From the NCBI GenBank assembly GCA_020851565.1, contig JADZCN010000092.1:1-39260 (forward strand): a stretch of DNA of 39,260 nt, written 5' to 3'. The DNA is from Acidobacteriota bacterium. Lineage in GTDB: Bacteria > Acidobacteriota > Vicinamibacteria > Vicinamibacterales > UBA2999. Positions 7,933 through 17,343 of this stretch are shown here, in pieces. Position 1 is the first letter of the stretch, and each line of letters begins with the position of its first letter. The translations under genes and the position numbers were made by a program. Under the pieces are notes generated by a model, which saw only the letters and a list, made by a program, of their open reading frames with translations, was not told the origin of the DNA and ran no database searches.

Positions 7933-9165
7933 ATGAGTTCTGTTCGTCTTGCCCTGCTCGCCTGCCTCCTCGCGCTGCCCACGGGCGTCGTGCCGGCCGC
8001 CGCTGGCCAGCCGTCCGGCGAAGCAGTGCTCAAGGAGGCACGCGCCGCGGCCACCAGCGGACGACGCGCCGAGGCGCTCGCGATGCTCGAGTCCCGGCTC
8101 TCCGCCGCGCCGCGCGACGTGGACGCGCGCCTGCTCTACGGCCTCATCCTCTCGTGGGCTGGTCGCTACGACGATGCGCGACGCGAACTCGAGCAGGTGC
8201 TTGCCCAGGCGCCGGCGTACACCGACGCGCGCGTCGCGTTGGCCAACGTGGAGTGGTGGTCGGGACGGCCCGAGCGTCTCGAGGCGGTCGCGGCCGAGGG
8301 GCTGCGCCAGCAGCCGGGCGACTCGCGGTGGATGGTCTACCGGGCCCGCGCGCTCGACGGCATGGGCCAGCCACGGCAGGCGCGCAATGTCATCGATCGC
8401 GTGCTGGCGCGCGACCCAGGCGACGTCGCCGCGCGCGCCCTCGGCGAGCGCATCGATGCGAAGCTCCAGCCCTGGTCGGCGCAGCTCACCCACACCGCCG
8501 ACTGGTTCGACGATGGGCGGGAGGCGTGGAAGGAGACAGCGGCCACCCTCGGGCTGAAGACGGGCGTGGGCACGGTGCTCGCCCGTGCCAGCTACTCCGA
8601 ACGCTTCGGCATGGCCGACACGCAACTCGAACTCGAAGCGTACCCGCGCTTCCGCCCGGGAACCTATGCCTACGTCAACATCGGCGCCAGCGCGGACCAG
8701 ACGCTGTATCCCACCCGGCGCGTCGGCCTGGAGCTCTACCAGTCGCTGGGCCGCGGCTTCGAGGCGTCGGGCGGGTGGCGCAGCCTGGACTTCGGCGAGA
8801 CGACGAACATCTACGTCGGCGCCCTGACGAAGTACGTGGGCAACTGGATGCTGACCGGTCGCGTCTACCACGTGCCGGGCGAGACGCAGGACTCGACGAC
8901 ATACCAGGGACAGGTGCGCCGATACTTCGGGGCCGACGGCACGAGCTTCGTCGGCCTCGGCTACAGCCACGGCTTCCAGCGCGACGAGATCCGCAATGTC
9001 GCCGACCTCGCGTCGCTCGATTCCGACACGTATCGCGGCGAGCTGGACGCGCGCGTGACGCGTCGCCTCCGCGCTGCCTTCTTCGGCAGCACCAGCCGCC
9101 AGCATCGCGCGTGGGGGCCGCTCCGGCAGAACACGTTCTCGGCCAGCCTGCGGATGATCTTCTAG
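7933..9165 (+). CDS. YaiO-family outer-membrane beta-barrel protein with TPR domain
   Basis: A 410-residue secreted protein. A signal peptide (about 1-25, ending PAAAGQ) is followed by TPR-like helical repeats (about 30-180) and then a C-terminal barrel of alternating short strands that ends in the aromatic F typical of outer-membrane proteins (LRMIF). TPR plus barrel is the layout of YaiO and, at larger size, of the PNAG exporter PgaA. The ATG at 7933 is chosen because the signal peptide begins there; upstream frame is repeat DNA. First gene of a three-gene plus-strand unit, divergent from the glycosyltransferase unit. Likely role: outer-membrane passage of a polysaccharide (inference). Confidence 0.85.
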   Translation: MSSVRLALLACLLALPTGVVPAAAGQPSGEAVLKEARAAATSGRRAEALAMLESRLSAAPRDVDARLLYGLILSWAGRYDDARRELEQVLAQAPAYTDARVALANVEWWSGRPERLEAVAAEGLRQQPGDSRWMVYRARALDGMGQPRQARNVIDRVLARDPGDVAARALGERIDAKLQPWSAQLTHTADWFDDGREAWKETAATLGLKTGVGTVLARASYSERFGMADTQLELEAYPRFRPGTYAYVNIGASADQTLYPTRRVGLELYQSLGRGFEASGGWRSLDFGETTNIYVGALTKYVGNWMLTGRVYHVPGETQDSTTYQGQVRRYFGADGTSFVGLGYSHGFQRDEIRNVADLASLDSDTYRGELDARVTRRLRAAFFGSTSRQHRAWGPLRQNTFSASLRMIF

Positions 9166-9183
9166 CACGCCGATCCGCTCCGC

Positions 9184-10053
9184 ATGTCTCCCCTCTCACG
9201 GCTGATGGCAGCCACGGCGATGCTGGCGATGTTCAGCTGGGCGCTGCTCCCCGCGGACGGAAGCACGGTGCCGACGGGCGATCCCGAGGCCGAGGGCTGG
9301 ATGACGGAGAGCCGTGATGCCTTTGCCGATGCGCGATGGCACGACGCGCTCGAGCCGACGCGGGCGCTGGTGGAACGCTTCCCCACGCAGCAGGTGTACT
9401 CGGACCGGCTCGCGCGCATCTACTTCGGGCTCGGGCGAGCCGCAGACGAGGCGGCGGCGTGGGAGCAGTTCGTCAAGGTGTCGCCGACGCCCGAAGATGC
9501 GTGTCCGGCGATGGGCCATGCCTACTACCGCGCGGGCGACCGGGCGCGAGCCCTCGATGCCTTCCGGCGGTGCCGCGACTTCGACCCGATGAGCGCCGAA
9601 GGGGCGTACTTCCTCGGGCGCGCGTACCAACGCGAGGGCCGCCACCAGGAGGCGCTGGAGACGTTCCGCGACGCCGTGCGCGTGGATCCCGTGCACAGCG
9701 ACAGCCGGATCGGCCTGGCCGGCATGCTGCTGCGGCAGGGCGACACCGCCGAGGCCCTCGCGATCATCGAGCCCACCGTATCGCGCGTGCCAGGCAATCC
9801 CGACGTGCACCTGATTCAGGGGCTGGCGCTCCAGCGCCTCGGGCGCCGTACCGCCGCGCGCGCCGCGCTCGAGCGGGCGGCGGCGCTCACGACCACGTAT
9901 GTCGACGTGCACGTCGCCCTCGGCATCCTCGATTACAGCGAGGGACATATCTCGAGCGCACGGGCGCGGTTCGAACGCGCGGTCTCGCTCGATCCGGGCC
10001 GGCAGGCCGAGCTGCAGGTGTGGCTCGAGCGCACGGCGGAGGCGGGCCAGTGA
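9184..10053 (+). CDS. Periplasmic TPR protein
   Basis: A 289-residue protein with an N-terminal hydrophobic signal (MSPLSRLMAATAMLAMFSWA) and then six or so tetratricopeptide repeats, for example around SAEGAYFLGRAYQREGRHQE and IGLAGMLLRQGDTAEALAI. It begins 18 bases after the YaiO-like gene and its TGA stop overlaps the GTG start of the next gene. TPR proteins in synthase-dependent export systems (AlgK, PelB, PgaA N-terminus) bridge the periplasm; the same job is likely here. Confidence 0.85.
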   Translation: MSPLSRLMAATAMLAMFSWALLPADGSTVPTGDPEAEGWMTESRDAFADARWHDALEPTRALVERFPTQQVYSDRLARIYFGLGRAADEAAAWEQFVKVSPTPEDACPAMGHAYYRAGDRARALDAFRRCRDFDPMSAEGAYFLGRAYQREGRHQEALETFRDAVRVDPVHSDSRIGLAGMLLRQGDTAEALAIIEPTVSRVPGNPDVHLIQGLALQRLGRRTAARAALERAAALTTTYVDVHVALGILDYSEGHISSARARFERAVSLDPGRQAELQVWLERTAEAGQ

Positions 10054-12512
10054 TCACGCGGCTCGAGGGCCCGGCCCGCGTCGTGGCGGTTGGGTTCTGG
10101 TACTTCACGGCCGTCTTCACGTGGCTGGTCGACATCCCGTTCGCCTATGCCAACTTCATCCAGCCGCGCCTCCTCCCGGACTTCATCCGCGTCGCGGAGA
10201 TGCACGCGTGGCTGACCGTGGTGCTGCTGCCCGTCGCGTGGCTCAGCCTCTTGCGGCCGCTGGCGCATCCACGATCGCGGCGGCTCGCGCAGGGCCTGCT
10301 GGGCGCGTGGGCGCTGCTGGCGCTGATCCTGCCATTCACGCCGAGCCTGGCCGTCATCCAGCCCGACGGCTGGGGCCTGATGGCATGTTTCTCGGCCCTG
10401 CTCTTCCCACTGGGCTGCGCCATCGCAGACATGCTGAGCGCCAGGCCGCTGCCGGACCTCCCCGCCGCGGATCGGACCGAGCGCGACTTCATGGCGGTGC
10501 TCCTGGCCACGACCTTCGTCGTGGCCTTCTACGCGTCCCAGGCCGCAGCCTCGAGCCCGTGGTCGCCAGACGGTTTCGCGGCCAGCGTGCTGACCCACCT
10601 GGTGGCAGCGGCCGCGGCGTTCCTCGTGCTCACGGCCATGCGCGCGTTCGCCTCGCTCCGCGAGCGTCCCGTCCACGCGGAGTTCTGGCTGGCCACCACC
10701 CTGCTCTTCGCCTGCCTCGCCGCCATCGTCGGCAGCGTCATCCTGCCCACGATCTCGGTGACGAGCGGCGCACGCTGGTTCGCCGGGCAGGCCTTTGCCT
10801 TCACGCTGACGATGGGGCTCGTCGCGCGGGGCCGCCTGAAGGGCGCGCCGCACGGCGATGGGGTGCTCGCCGCCCTGAGCGGGCTGGTGCCCGCGAAGCT
10901 GGCCACCCGAGCGCCCTGGGTGTGGGCCCTCTGGCTGCCGGCCGTGGCGGGGGCGGGACTGGGCATCGCGGCGATCGGGCGCATCGTGGACTGGAACTTC
11001 CTCGTTTCCACGTTGGGCGTGATCGTGGTGTGGTTGCTGGCGCTGGTGAGCGCGCTCGCCCTGCTCGCTGACCGAACCGGACGCGCGGCTTCCTCGCTCC
11101 TGCCCGCCCGTGCCGCGCTGGCAGGCTGCCCCGTGGCGCTCGTGGCCTACCTGCTCGTGGTGCCGCCGCCGTCGCACGCGGGTTCCAGCACGCCCGTGGA
11201 TGCGTGGACGGTGGCCGATCCTTCCTTCCGCACGCTGCGCGAAGCGCTCCGCCCGCCGGCCCCGGCCGACACGGATTTCTACCCGTTCCTGCAACGGCAC
11301 ACGAACCTCGGACCGGAGGTGCCGGTTCCGGCGTTCGACGTGCGTCACGCGCCGCTCGCCGGCGTGCCTGCCGCCACGCGGCCGCACGTGTTCCTCTTCG
11401 TCATCGACAGCCTGCGGCGCGATTACGTGTCCGCCTACAACCCCGCCAACACCTTCACCCCCGCACTGAAGGCGTTCGCCGCAGAGAACATCGTCTTCGA
11501 TCGCGCGATCACGCGGTACGGCGCCACGGGGCTGTCGGTGCCGTCCATCTGGGTGGGCGGGATGGTGCCGCACAAGCAGTACCCCACGCCGTTCGGACCG
11601 TTCAACGCGCTGTACGCGCTGCTGATGGACCAGCACTACACGCCGTGGCTGTCGTGGGACAACGTGGTGGACGTCATCGTGCCGCGCGAGGGCACGGGCC
11701 CGCGCCTCAGTGCGAACCGGGCGGTGAAGGACTTCCGGTTCTGCGAGATGGTCGGCGATATCCGGAGCCGGCTGGATCAGCTGACGCCCGGCGGCCCGCC
11801 CGTCTTCACGTGGGGTCTCGCGCAGGACGTCCATATCTCGGCCATCACGCGTGAGGGGGGCGGCGTGGTGGACGACGACCCGTACCCGGGCTTCCACCCT
11901 CCGTACGCCTCGCGTGTGCGACGGGTGGACGCGTGCTTCGGCGCCTTCGTGGACGACCTGAAGGCACGCGGCCTCTACGACCACAGCATCATCATCTTCA
12001 CGGCAGACCACGGCGACTCGCTGGGTGAAGAGGGCCGCTGGGGCCACGCGTACACGCTGTTCCCCGAGATCCTCCAGATCCCGCTCATCATCCACCTGCC
12101 TCGTGCGATGCGCGAGCGGTTCGAAACCGACACGACGGGCGTGGCCTTCACCGCCGACCTCACGCCGACGCTCTATGCGCTGCTCGGATACGAGACGACG
12201 CCGCCCTCGCCCGCGTTCGGGCAGCCGCTCTTCTGGCCCAGGGGGCAGGCGCGCCCGCCGCGCGCCAGCAGCGGCGCGCTGATCGCGTCGAGCTACGGCA
12301 GCGTCTACGGGTGGCTGGACGACAACGGGCGACAGCTCTACGTGTCGGACGGCGTCTCGCTTCGGGACTACCGCTACGAGCTGGACGGCACCCCCACGGG
12401 CCGCGCCCTGCCCGTCACCCCGGAGGACCGGCGTGTCGGACAGAAGTCGATACGAGCGGCGATTGGGGAAGTCGCCTCTTTCTATCGGTATTCGGTGGCG
12501 ATGACAAAGTGA
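10050..12512 (+). CDS. Membrane sulfatase-like / phosphoethanolamine or phosphoglycerol transferase
   Basis: An 820-residue protein. The first ~400 residues contain several hydrophobic helices; the C-terminal part is an alkaline-phosphatase-superfamily catalytic domain. Seen motifs: FVIDSLRRDY (first metal Asp), RYGATGLSVPSIW where the Thr or Ser is the probable nucleophile, and FTADHGDSLGEEGRWGHA (metal Asp/His). The TGLSVP stretch resembles the TAVSVP nucleophile region of EptA-type enzymes more than the CxPSR of sulfatases, so transfer of a phospho-group to an envelope glycan is more likely than sulfate hydrolysis. The GTG at 10050 is chosen because it overlaps the upstream TGA (GTGA). Confidence 0.82.
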   Translation: MITRLEGPARVVAVGFWYFTAVFTWLVDIPFAYANFIQPRLLPDFIRVAEMHAWLTVVLLPVAWLSLLRPLAHPRSRRLAQGLLGAWALLALILPFTPSLAVIQPDGWGLMACFSALLFPLGCAIADMLSARPLPDLPAADRTERDFMAVLLATTFVVAFYASQAAASSPWSPDGFAASVLTHLVAAAAAFLVLTAMRAFASLRERPVHAEFWLATTLLFACLAAIVGSVILPTISVTSGARWFAGQAFAFTLTMGLVARGRLKGAPHGDGVLAALSGLVPAKLATRAPWVWALWLPAVAGAGLGIAAIGRIVDWNFLVSTLGVIVVWLLALVSALALLADRTGRAASSLLPARAALAGCPVALVAYLLVVPPPSHAGSSTPVDAWTVADPSFRTLREALRPPAPADTDFYPFLQRHTNLGPEVPVPAFDVRHAPLAGVPAATRPHVFLFVIDSLRRDYVSAYNPANTFTPALKAFAAENIVFDRAITRYGATGLSVPSIWVGGMVPHKQYPTPFGPFNALYALLMDQHYTPWLSWDNVVDVIVPREGTGPRLSANRAVKDFRFCEMVGDIRSRLDQLTPGGPPVFTWGLAQDVHISAITREGGGVVDDDPYPGFHPPYASRVRRVDACFGAFVDDLKARGLYDHSIIIFTADHGDSLGEEGRWGHAYTLFPEILQIPLIIHLPRAMRERFETDTTGVAFTADLTPTLYALLGYETTPPSPAFGQPLFWPRGQARPPRASSGALIASSYGSVYGWLDDNGRQLYVSDGVSLRDYRYELDGTPTGRALPVTPEDRRVGQKSIRAAIGEVASFYRYSVAMTK

Positions 12513-12524
12513 TGCCTGCTCTTC

Positions 12525-12567
12525 TGCCCCCTGACCCCTGATCCCTGTTCCCTGTTCCCTGATCCCC
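12525..12567. repeat. CCCTG-type tandem array
   Basis: Six imperfect units (CCCCTGA, CCCTGTT, CCCTGAT) stand between the transferase stop and the ABC-transporter start. They are C-rich on the sense strand of the downstream gene, in line with most other arrays in this window. Confidence 0.75.
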
Positions 12568-12607
12568 GCCTTTCGGAACCCCACCCACCTCCGCGGGGTC
12601 ATACCAT

Positions 12608-13357
12608 ATGGGTATGCCCCTCCTGTCCGCCACGGACCTCACGAAGACCTACACGGGCGGCACGACGACCGTCCGCGCGCTGGACGGGGTGTCGTTTACC
12701 CTGGAGGCCGGGGACTTCGTCGCGCTCATGGGGCCGTCGGGCTGCGGCAAGTCGACGCTGCTGCACCTCTGCGGCGCGATGGATCGGCCCACGTCCGGCC
12801 GGGTCGTCCTCGAGGGCCGTCACCTCGCGGAGCTGACCGACGACGAGCTGACGAAGCTGCGGCGGGATCGGATTGGCTTCGTCTTCCAGTTCTTCAACCT
12901 CCTGCCGACGCTGACTCTCGGCGACAACATCGCGCTGCCCTGCCTGCTGGGCGGCATGGCAACGGCGGAGGCCGAAGCACGCGCGGCGCGGCTCGCCGAG
13001 CGGGTCGGCATCGGCCATCGGCTGCGGCACTACCCGCAGGAGGTCTCCGGCGGCGAGATGCAGCGCGCCGCCATCGCGCGCGCGCTGGTACACGAGCCGG
13101 CGCTGCTGGTGGCCGACGAGCCCACCGGCAACCTCGATTCCGAGACCGGCGCACGGGTGCTGGCGCTGCTGGCCGAGCTCAACCGCGAAATGGGCATCAC
13201 CATCCTGCTGGCCACGCACGCACAGGAGGTCGCGGCTGCCTCCGGCCGCGTGATGCGGATGAAGGACGGCCGCTTCGCGTCGGCGGAATCCGCGCCATCG
13301 GCTCCCGGCGCGATTGCCCTCCCGCTTCCCGACGCCAATGCAGTCCCGGCTGTTTAA
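12608..13357 (+). CDS. ABC transporter ATP-binding protein (LolD/MacB type)
   Basis: A 249-residue ATPase with Walker [11 protein letters not shown]-loop [10 protein letters not shown], signature VSGGEMQR, Walker [13 protein letters not shown] and H-loop ATH. The Q-loop and DEPTGNLD form are typical of the LolD/MacB/AttE group that pairs with FtsX-like permeases, which fits the next gene. A second ATG six bases downstream (12614) is an equally good start. The 3' end overlaps the permease by 20 bases, so the two are translated together. Confidence 0.93.
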   Translation: MGMPLLSATDLTKTYTGGTTTVRALDGVSFTLEAGDFVALMGPSGCGKSTLLHLCGAMDRPTSGRVVLEGRHLAELTDDELTKLRRDRIGFVFQFFNLLPTLTLGDNIALPCLLGGMATAEAEARAARLAERVGIGHRLRHYPQEVSGGEMQRAAIARALVHEPALLVADEPTGNLDSETGARVLALLAELNREMGITILLATHAQEVAAASGRVMRMKDGRFASAESAPSAPGAIALPLPDANAVPAV

Positions 13358-16088
13358 CCAGTTCATCCTCCGCCGGATGGCGCAGGAGCGGACCCGCACG
13401 CTTACCACCGTCGTGGGCATCGCGCTCGGCATCGCCGTCGTACTCGCCATTCAGCTGACCAACGCGAGCTCGGTGCGCGGGTTCGAGACCGCGCTCACGT
13501 CGGTGGCCGGCCGCACATCGATCGAAATCGTCGGAACGGGCGGGATCGACGAAACGCGGCTGCCGGATCTCGGATGGCTGCGAGCGTTCGGCGGGATGTC
13601 GCCGGTCATCGAGGGCGAAATGGCCATCGTCGGGAGCGGGCCGGACACGCCGCAGCAGGGCTCATCCACTCCCTCCACGCGAACGGAGCGGGGGTTCCGA
13701 GCGCCGCGCACCGAAGCAGTGAAAGTGCTCGGCGTGGACATCCTGCAGGACCTGACGCTGCGGGACTACGCGCTGGGAGAGGTTCAGGGGGGTTCAACGC
13801 CCGCGGGTTCGAAGCCCGAGGGTTCAATGCCGGAAGGTTCGAAGCCCGAAGGTTCACAGCACGAAGGCTCGCTGACGTCGCAGCAGTTCCTCGAGCTGCT
13901 CACGAGCCCGCGGGCGATCGTGATCACCGAGAAGCTGGCGCGGCGGCGCGGGTATGCGCTCGGCGACGAGCTGCAGCTGATGGCGGGCGACCGCGTCAGC
14001 ACGTTCGTCGTCCGCGGCCTGCTGAAGGACGAGGGGCCGGCAAAGGTGGTGGACGGCAGCTTCGTGCTGATGGACATCGCGGCCGCGCAGCTGGCGTTCG
14101 ATCGACTCGGACGCGTCGATCGGCTGGATGTGCAACTGCGCGGCGACGGTCGCGCGGCTGACGAGGCGGCGGCCACCGCCCCGGGATCCGCGGAGATCGA
14201 CGCGGCCCTGGCCGCCATCTCGGCGCGGCTGCCCGCGGGGCTCACCGCGCAGCGACCGTCGCGGCGAGGCGAGCAGGTGGAACGCATGCTGGCCGCGTTC
14301 CACCTGAACCTCACCGCGCTGTCCTGGGTGGCGCTGGTCGTCGGCCTGTTCCTCGTCTACAACACGGTCACCATCTCGGTCATCGCGCGGCGCGAGGAGA
14401 TCGGCATGCTGCGCGCGTTGGGAGTGACGCGCCGGCAGGTGCTGGGGCTGTTCCTGGGCGAGGCGGCTGTCCTCGGCCTGGCGGGAACGCTCCTCGGCAT
14501 CGGCCTCGGCCGCGTGCTGGCGGATGCGGCCGTCGGGCTGACGCGCTCGACGGTCAGCACGCTCTACATCGCCACAGCGGCCTCGACGCCGGCGCTGGCC
14601 GGCTGGCACATCGTGCTGGCCTTCGCCATCGGGCTGCCACTCTCGCTCGTCGCCGCGTCGCTGCCGTCGCTCGAGGCGAGCCGCGTGCCGCCCACCGCGG
14701 CCATGCGCGGCAGCGATCGGCTGGAATCACGCGTGCGCCTGCGCGCGGCTGTGCTCGTCGCGCCCGCGATGGTCCTGCTCGCCGCACTCGCCCTGGCGCA
14801 ACTGGGCCCGGTGGATGGACGGCCGCTGTTCGGCTATGCCGCGTCGTTTGCCACCATCATCGGCGCGTCGTTGCTGGTGCCGGCCTTCATCTTCCTGCTG
14901 GCCCGGAGCCTCGCCGGACCCCTTCGCCGCCTCCTCGGGGTGGAAGGGCTGCTGGCCCACGCCAACCTGGCTGCCGCCATCCCGCGACTGTCCATCTCGG
15001 TGGCGGCACTCGCCGTCAGCCTGTCGATGATGGTGGCCGTTGCCGTGATGATCGGGAGCTTCCGCGACACGGTGGCCTACTGGGTCGGCCAGACGCTCCA
15101 GGCGGACCTCTTCATCGGCCCCGGCCTGCAGCCGACGGTGGGCTCGGAGCAGACCCTCTCGGCGCCGGTCATCGAGGCCGTCGAGGCGCACCCGGGCGTG
15201 GAGGCCGTGGATTCGTTCCGCAACATCGACCTCGTCTACAACGGGAATCTGGTCGTGCTCGGCGCGGGCAACTTCGATCTCGTGCTCTCGCACGGCTCGC
15301 TGCTCTTCAAGGCGCCGGCGGACGGGCGCGAGGCGCTCAGGCGCGCCATCGGCACCGAGTCGGTGGTGGTCTCCGAGGCATTCGCCAACAAGTACGGCAC
15401 GCGGCCCGGCGACACGCTCACCCTGCAGACGCCGCAGGGGCCTCGGCCCTTCGCGGTGGTGGCCGTCTACTACGACTACGCCGTGGACCGTGGCGTCATC
15501 GTCATGGATCGCGGCACGTTCCGGCGCTACTTCGGGGACCTCACCCCCACCGGCCTCGCGGCCTACCTGAAGCCGGGCTTCGAACCGGAGCGCGTGCGGG
15601 CCGAGGTTCTCGCATCGCTGGACGAGGGCCACCGCGCGTTCATCTACACCAACCGCGACCTGCGCGCCGAGGTGCTCCGTATCTTCGACAGCACGTTCGC
15701 CATCACCTACGCGCTCGAGATCGTCGCCATCGTGGTGGCCATGCTCGGGGTGGGCGCGACCCTGCTGACGCTGGTCCTCGAGCGGCAGCGCGATCTCTCC
15801 ATGCTGCGGCTGATCGGCGCGGCCCGCCGCCAGGTGCAGCGCGTCATCGTCATCGAGGCGGCGCTCATCGGCGCGGCGAGCCAGGCGATCGGGCTCGTCG
15901 TGGGCCTCGCGCTGTCGGTGCTGCTGGTCTACGTGATCAACGTGCAGAGCTTCGGATGGACGATCCAGTTCCGCGTGCCGGTCACGTTCCTGGCGCAGGT
16001 GTCAATCGCGGTGATCGTCGCCACGGCCGTTGCCGGGATCTACCCGGCACGCCGCGCGACGAGGCTGGTGGTGGAGCGGGATGAGTAG
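13338..16088 (+). CDS. ABC transporter permease with two FtsX domains
   Basis: A 916-residue permease. An N-terminal helix (about 21-41) precedes a large extracytoplasmic region; a first FtsX core contains [19 protein letters not shown], and a second C-terminal core contains [19 protein letters not shown]. This duplicated layout is that of COG0577 permeases such as AttF/AttG fusions and YbbP. The first extracytoplasmic region holds five pentapeptide units GSxPE (residues 152-176) encoded by a 15-bp tandem repeat that is not part of the family core. Such transporters act on membrane lipids or lipoproteins rather than on small solutes; the substrate here is unknown. Confidence 0.9.
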   Translation: MQSRLFNQFILRRMAQERTRTLTTVVGIALGIAVVLAIQLTNASSVRGFETALTSVAGRTSIEIVGTGGIDETRLPDLGWLRAFGGMSPVIEGEMAIVGSGPDTPQQGSSTPSTRTERGFRAPRTEAVKVLGVDILQDLTLRDYALGEVQGGSTPAGSKPEGSMPEGSKPEGSQHEGSLTSQQFLELLTSPRAIVITEKLARRRGYALGDELQLMAGDRVSTFVVRGLLKDEGPAKVVDGSFVLMDIAAAQLAFDRLGRVDRLDVQLRGDGRAADEAAATAPGSAEIDAALAAISARLPAGLTAQRPSRRGEQVERMLAAFHLNLTALSWVALVVGLFLVYNTVTISVIARREEIGMLRALGVTRRQVLGLFLGEAAVLGLAGTLLGIGLGRVLADAAVGLTRSTVSTLYIATAASTPALAGWHIVLAFAIGLPLSLVAASLPSLEASRVPPTAAMRGSDRLESRVRLRAAVLVAPAMVLLAALALAQLGPVDGRPLFGYAASFATIIGASLLVPAFIFLLARSLAGPLRRLLGVEGLLAHANLAAAIPRLSISVAALAVSLSMMVAVAVMIGSFRDTVAYWVGQTLQADLFIGPGLQPTVGSEQTLSAPVIEAVEAHPGVEAVDSFRNIDLVYNGNLVVLGAGNFDLVLSHGSLLFKAPADGREALRRAIGTESVVVSEAFANKYGTRPGDTLTLQTPQGPRPFAVVAVYYDYAVDRGVIVMDRGTFRRYFGDLTPTGLAAYLKPGFEPERVRAEVLASLDEGHRAFIYTNRDLRAEVLRIFDSTFAITYALEIVAIVVAMLGVGATLLTLVLERQRDLSMLRLIGAARRQVQRVIVIEAALIGAASQAIGLVVGLALSVLLVYVINVQSFGWTIQFRVPVTFLAQVSIAVIVATAVAGIYPARRATRLVVERDE
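13791..13865. repeat. In-frame 15-bp repeat in the permease
   Basis: Five units of 15 bases beginning GGTTC (for example GGTTCGAAGCCCGAG) encode [20 protein letters not shown] and GSQHE. Unit length is a multiple of three, so copy number changes keep the frame. Confidence 0.92.
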
Positions 16089-17319
16089 GGGGCAACGGGT
16101 GCGAGCGGGTGCGGACAGGTGCGGGCGGGTGCGGACAGGTGCGGGCGGGTGCGGGGTTTCCCGGAGCGGCGGGACTCCAATCCCGGCGGCGCTGACGCCG
16201 GGGCTGAAGCCCCGGCGATCCGTACTCACGCGGCGCGCCGTACTGATGCTCCTCGTGCTGAGCCTCTCCACCGTCCTCTCGGCCGCAGACTGGCGCGAGG
16301 CGGCTGCGGGGTATCGCTTCGTGTTCCCGCGCGACCATGCGAGCCACCCCGAATACAAGATCGAGTGGTGGTACTACACGGGCAACGTCGAAACCTCGGC
16401 AGGCCGGAGGTTTGGTTACCAGGTGACGTTCTTCCGCGTGGGCGTGGACCAGGCGCCGGAGAACCCGTCGCGCTGGGCCGTGCGGGACCTGTACATGGCC
16501 CACCTGGCGGTCAGCGACCCGGAGGGCCGGCGGTACCGCTTCGACGAGAAGCTCACGCGCGGCGGGCCCGGCCTCTCGGGTGCCGCGACGGACCGCTACC
16601 ACGTGTGGAACGAGGACTGGACGGCTTCGCTGGACGACCAGGGCCGCCACGTGATCAAGGCCGCCGGCGAGCGCGCCGGCGTGGACCTGGTGCTCTCCGA
16701 GGGCAAGGCGCCGGCCATCAACGGCATCGACGGCATCTCGCAGAAGGGCGCGCAGGCCGGCAACGCCTCGCACTACTACTCCCTCACGCGCATGCCCACG
16801 CGCGGCGTCATCACCGTTGACGGCGAGCGCTTCGAAGTGAGCGGTGAGAGCTGGATGGATCACGAGTTCGGCACGAGCTTCCTCGAGCGCGAGCAGCAGG
16901 GATGGGACTGGTTGTCCCTGCAGCTCTCGGACGGGCGCGAGCTGATGCTCTACCAGCTGCGCCGGTCCGATGGCACGCGCGACCCAAGGTCGAGCGGAAC
17001 GCTCGTCGATACCGACGGCCGCACGACGCACCTGGCCGCCGGCGCCTTCACGCTGGCGCCGACCGGACAGACCTTCACGGCGCCCTCGGGCGCAACCTAT
17101 CCCATCGGCTGGACCATCGCGGTGCCCGGACTGGGCCTGGACCTGCGCGTCTCGACACCGATGGAGAACCAGGAACTGTTCACCCGCGGCGCCGGCATCG
17201 CTTACTGGGAGGGCCTGGTGGACCTGGCCGGCACATCCCGCGGCACCCGCCTCACCGGCCGCGGCTATCTGGAGATGACGGGGTATAAGGGAAGCCTCGG
17301 GAGGGTGATGACGCAGTAA
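16081..17319 (+). CDS. AttH/CrtC-like secreted lipocalin-fold protein
   Basis: A 412-residue protein of the predicted secreted hydrolase / carotenoid 1,2-hydratase-like group (COG5621). Typical stretches are YKIEWWYYTGNV, GESWMDHEFGTS and QQGWDWLSLQLSDGRELMLYQLR. The ATG at 16081 overlaps the permease stop and has GGAG four bases upstream; it includes TRRAVLMLLVL, a plausible twin-arginine-like signal. A shorter start at 16246 would lose those arginines. The first 20 codons are translated from a GGGTGCGG repeat, which may be a recent insertion. AttH-type genes pair with ABC ATPase/permease genes, as in attEFGH, so these three genes likely form one system. Confidence 0.82.
   Translation: MSRGQRVRAGADRCGRVRTGAGGCGVSRSGGTPIPAALTPGLKPRRSVLTRRAVLMLLVLSLSTVLSAADWREAAAGYRFVFPRDHASHPEYKIEWWYYTGNVETSAGRRFGYQVTFFRVGVDQAPENPSRWAVRDLYMAHLAVSDPEGRRYRFDEKLTRGGPGLSGAATDRYHVWNEDWTASLDDQGRHVIKAAGERAGVDLVLSEGKAPAINGIDGISQKGAQAGNASHYYSLTRMPTRGVITVDGERFEVSGESWMDHEFGTSFLEREQQGWDWLSLQLSDGRELMLYQLRRSDGTRDPRSSGTLVDTDGRTTHLAAGAFTLAPTGQTFTAPSGATYPIGWTIAVPGLGLDLRVSTPMENQELFTRGAGIAYWEGLVDLAGTSRGTRLTGRGYLEMTGYKGSLGRVMTQ
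16087..16155. repeat. GGGTGCGGACA-type tandem array
   Basis: Repeats of GGGTGCG and GGACAGGTGCG lie over the start of the AttH-like gene. This is the clearest array near a start codon where the sense strand is G-rich, the reverse of the other arrays. Confidence 0.85.
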
Positions 17320-17343
17320 GCGTCCCCGACTCCAGAAACGATC

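Noticed and set aside
9933..12602. 889-codon open frame on the minus strand
   Set aside because: It is the antisense of the transferase gene; composition is Arg/His/Glu-rich shadow sequence of GC-rich codons with no domain.
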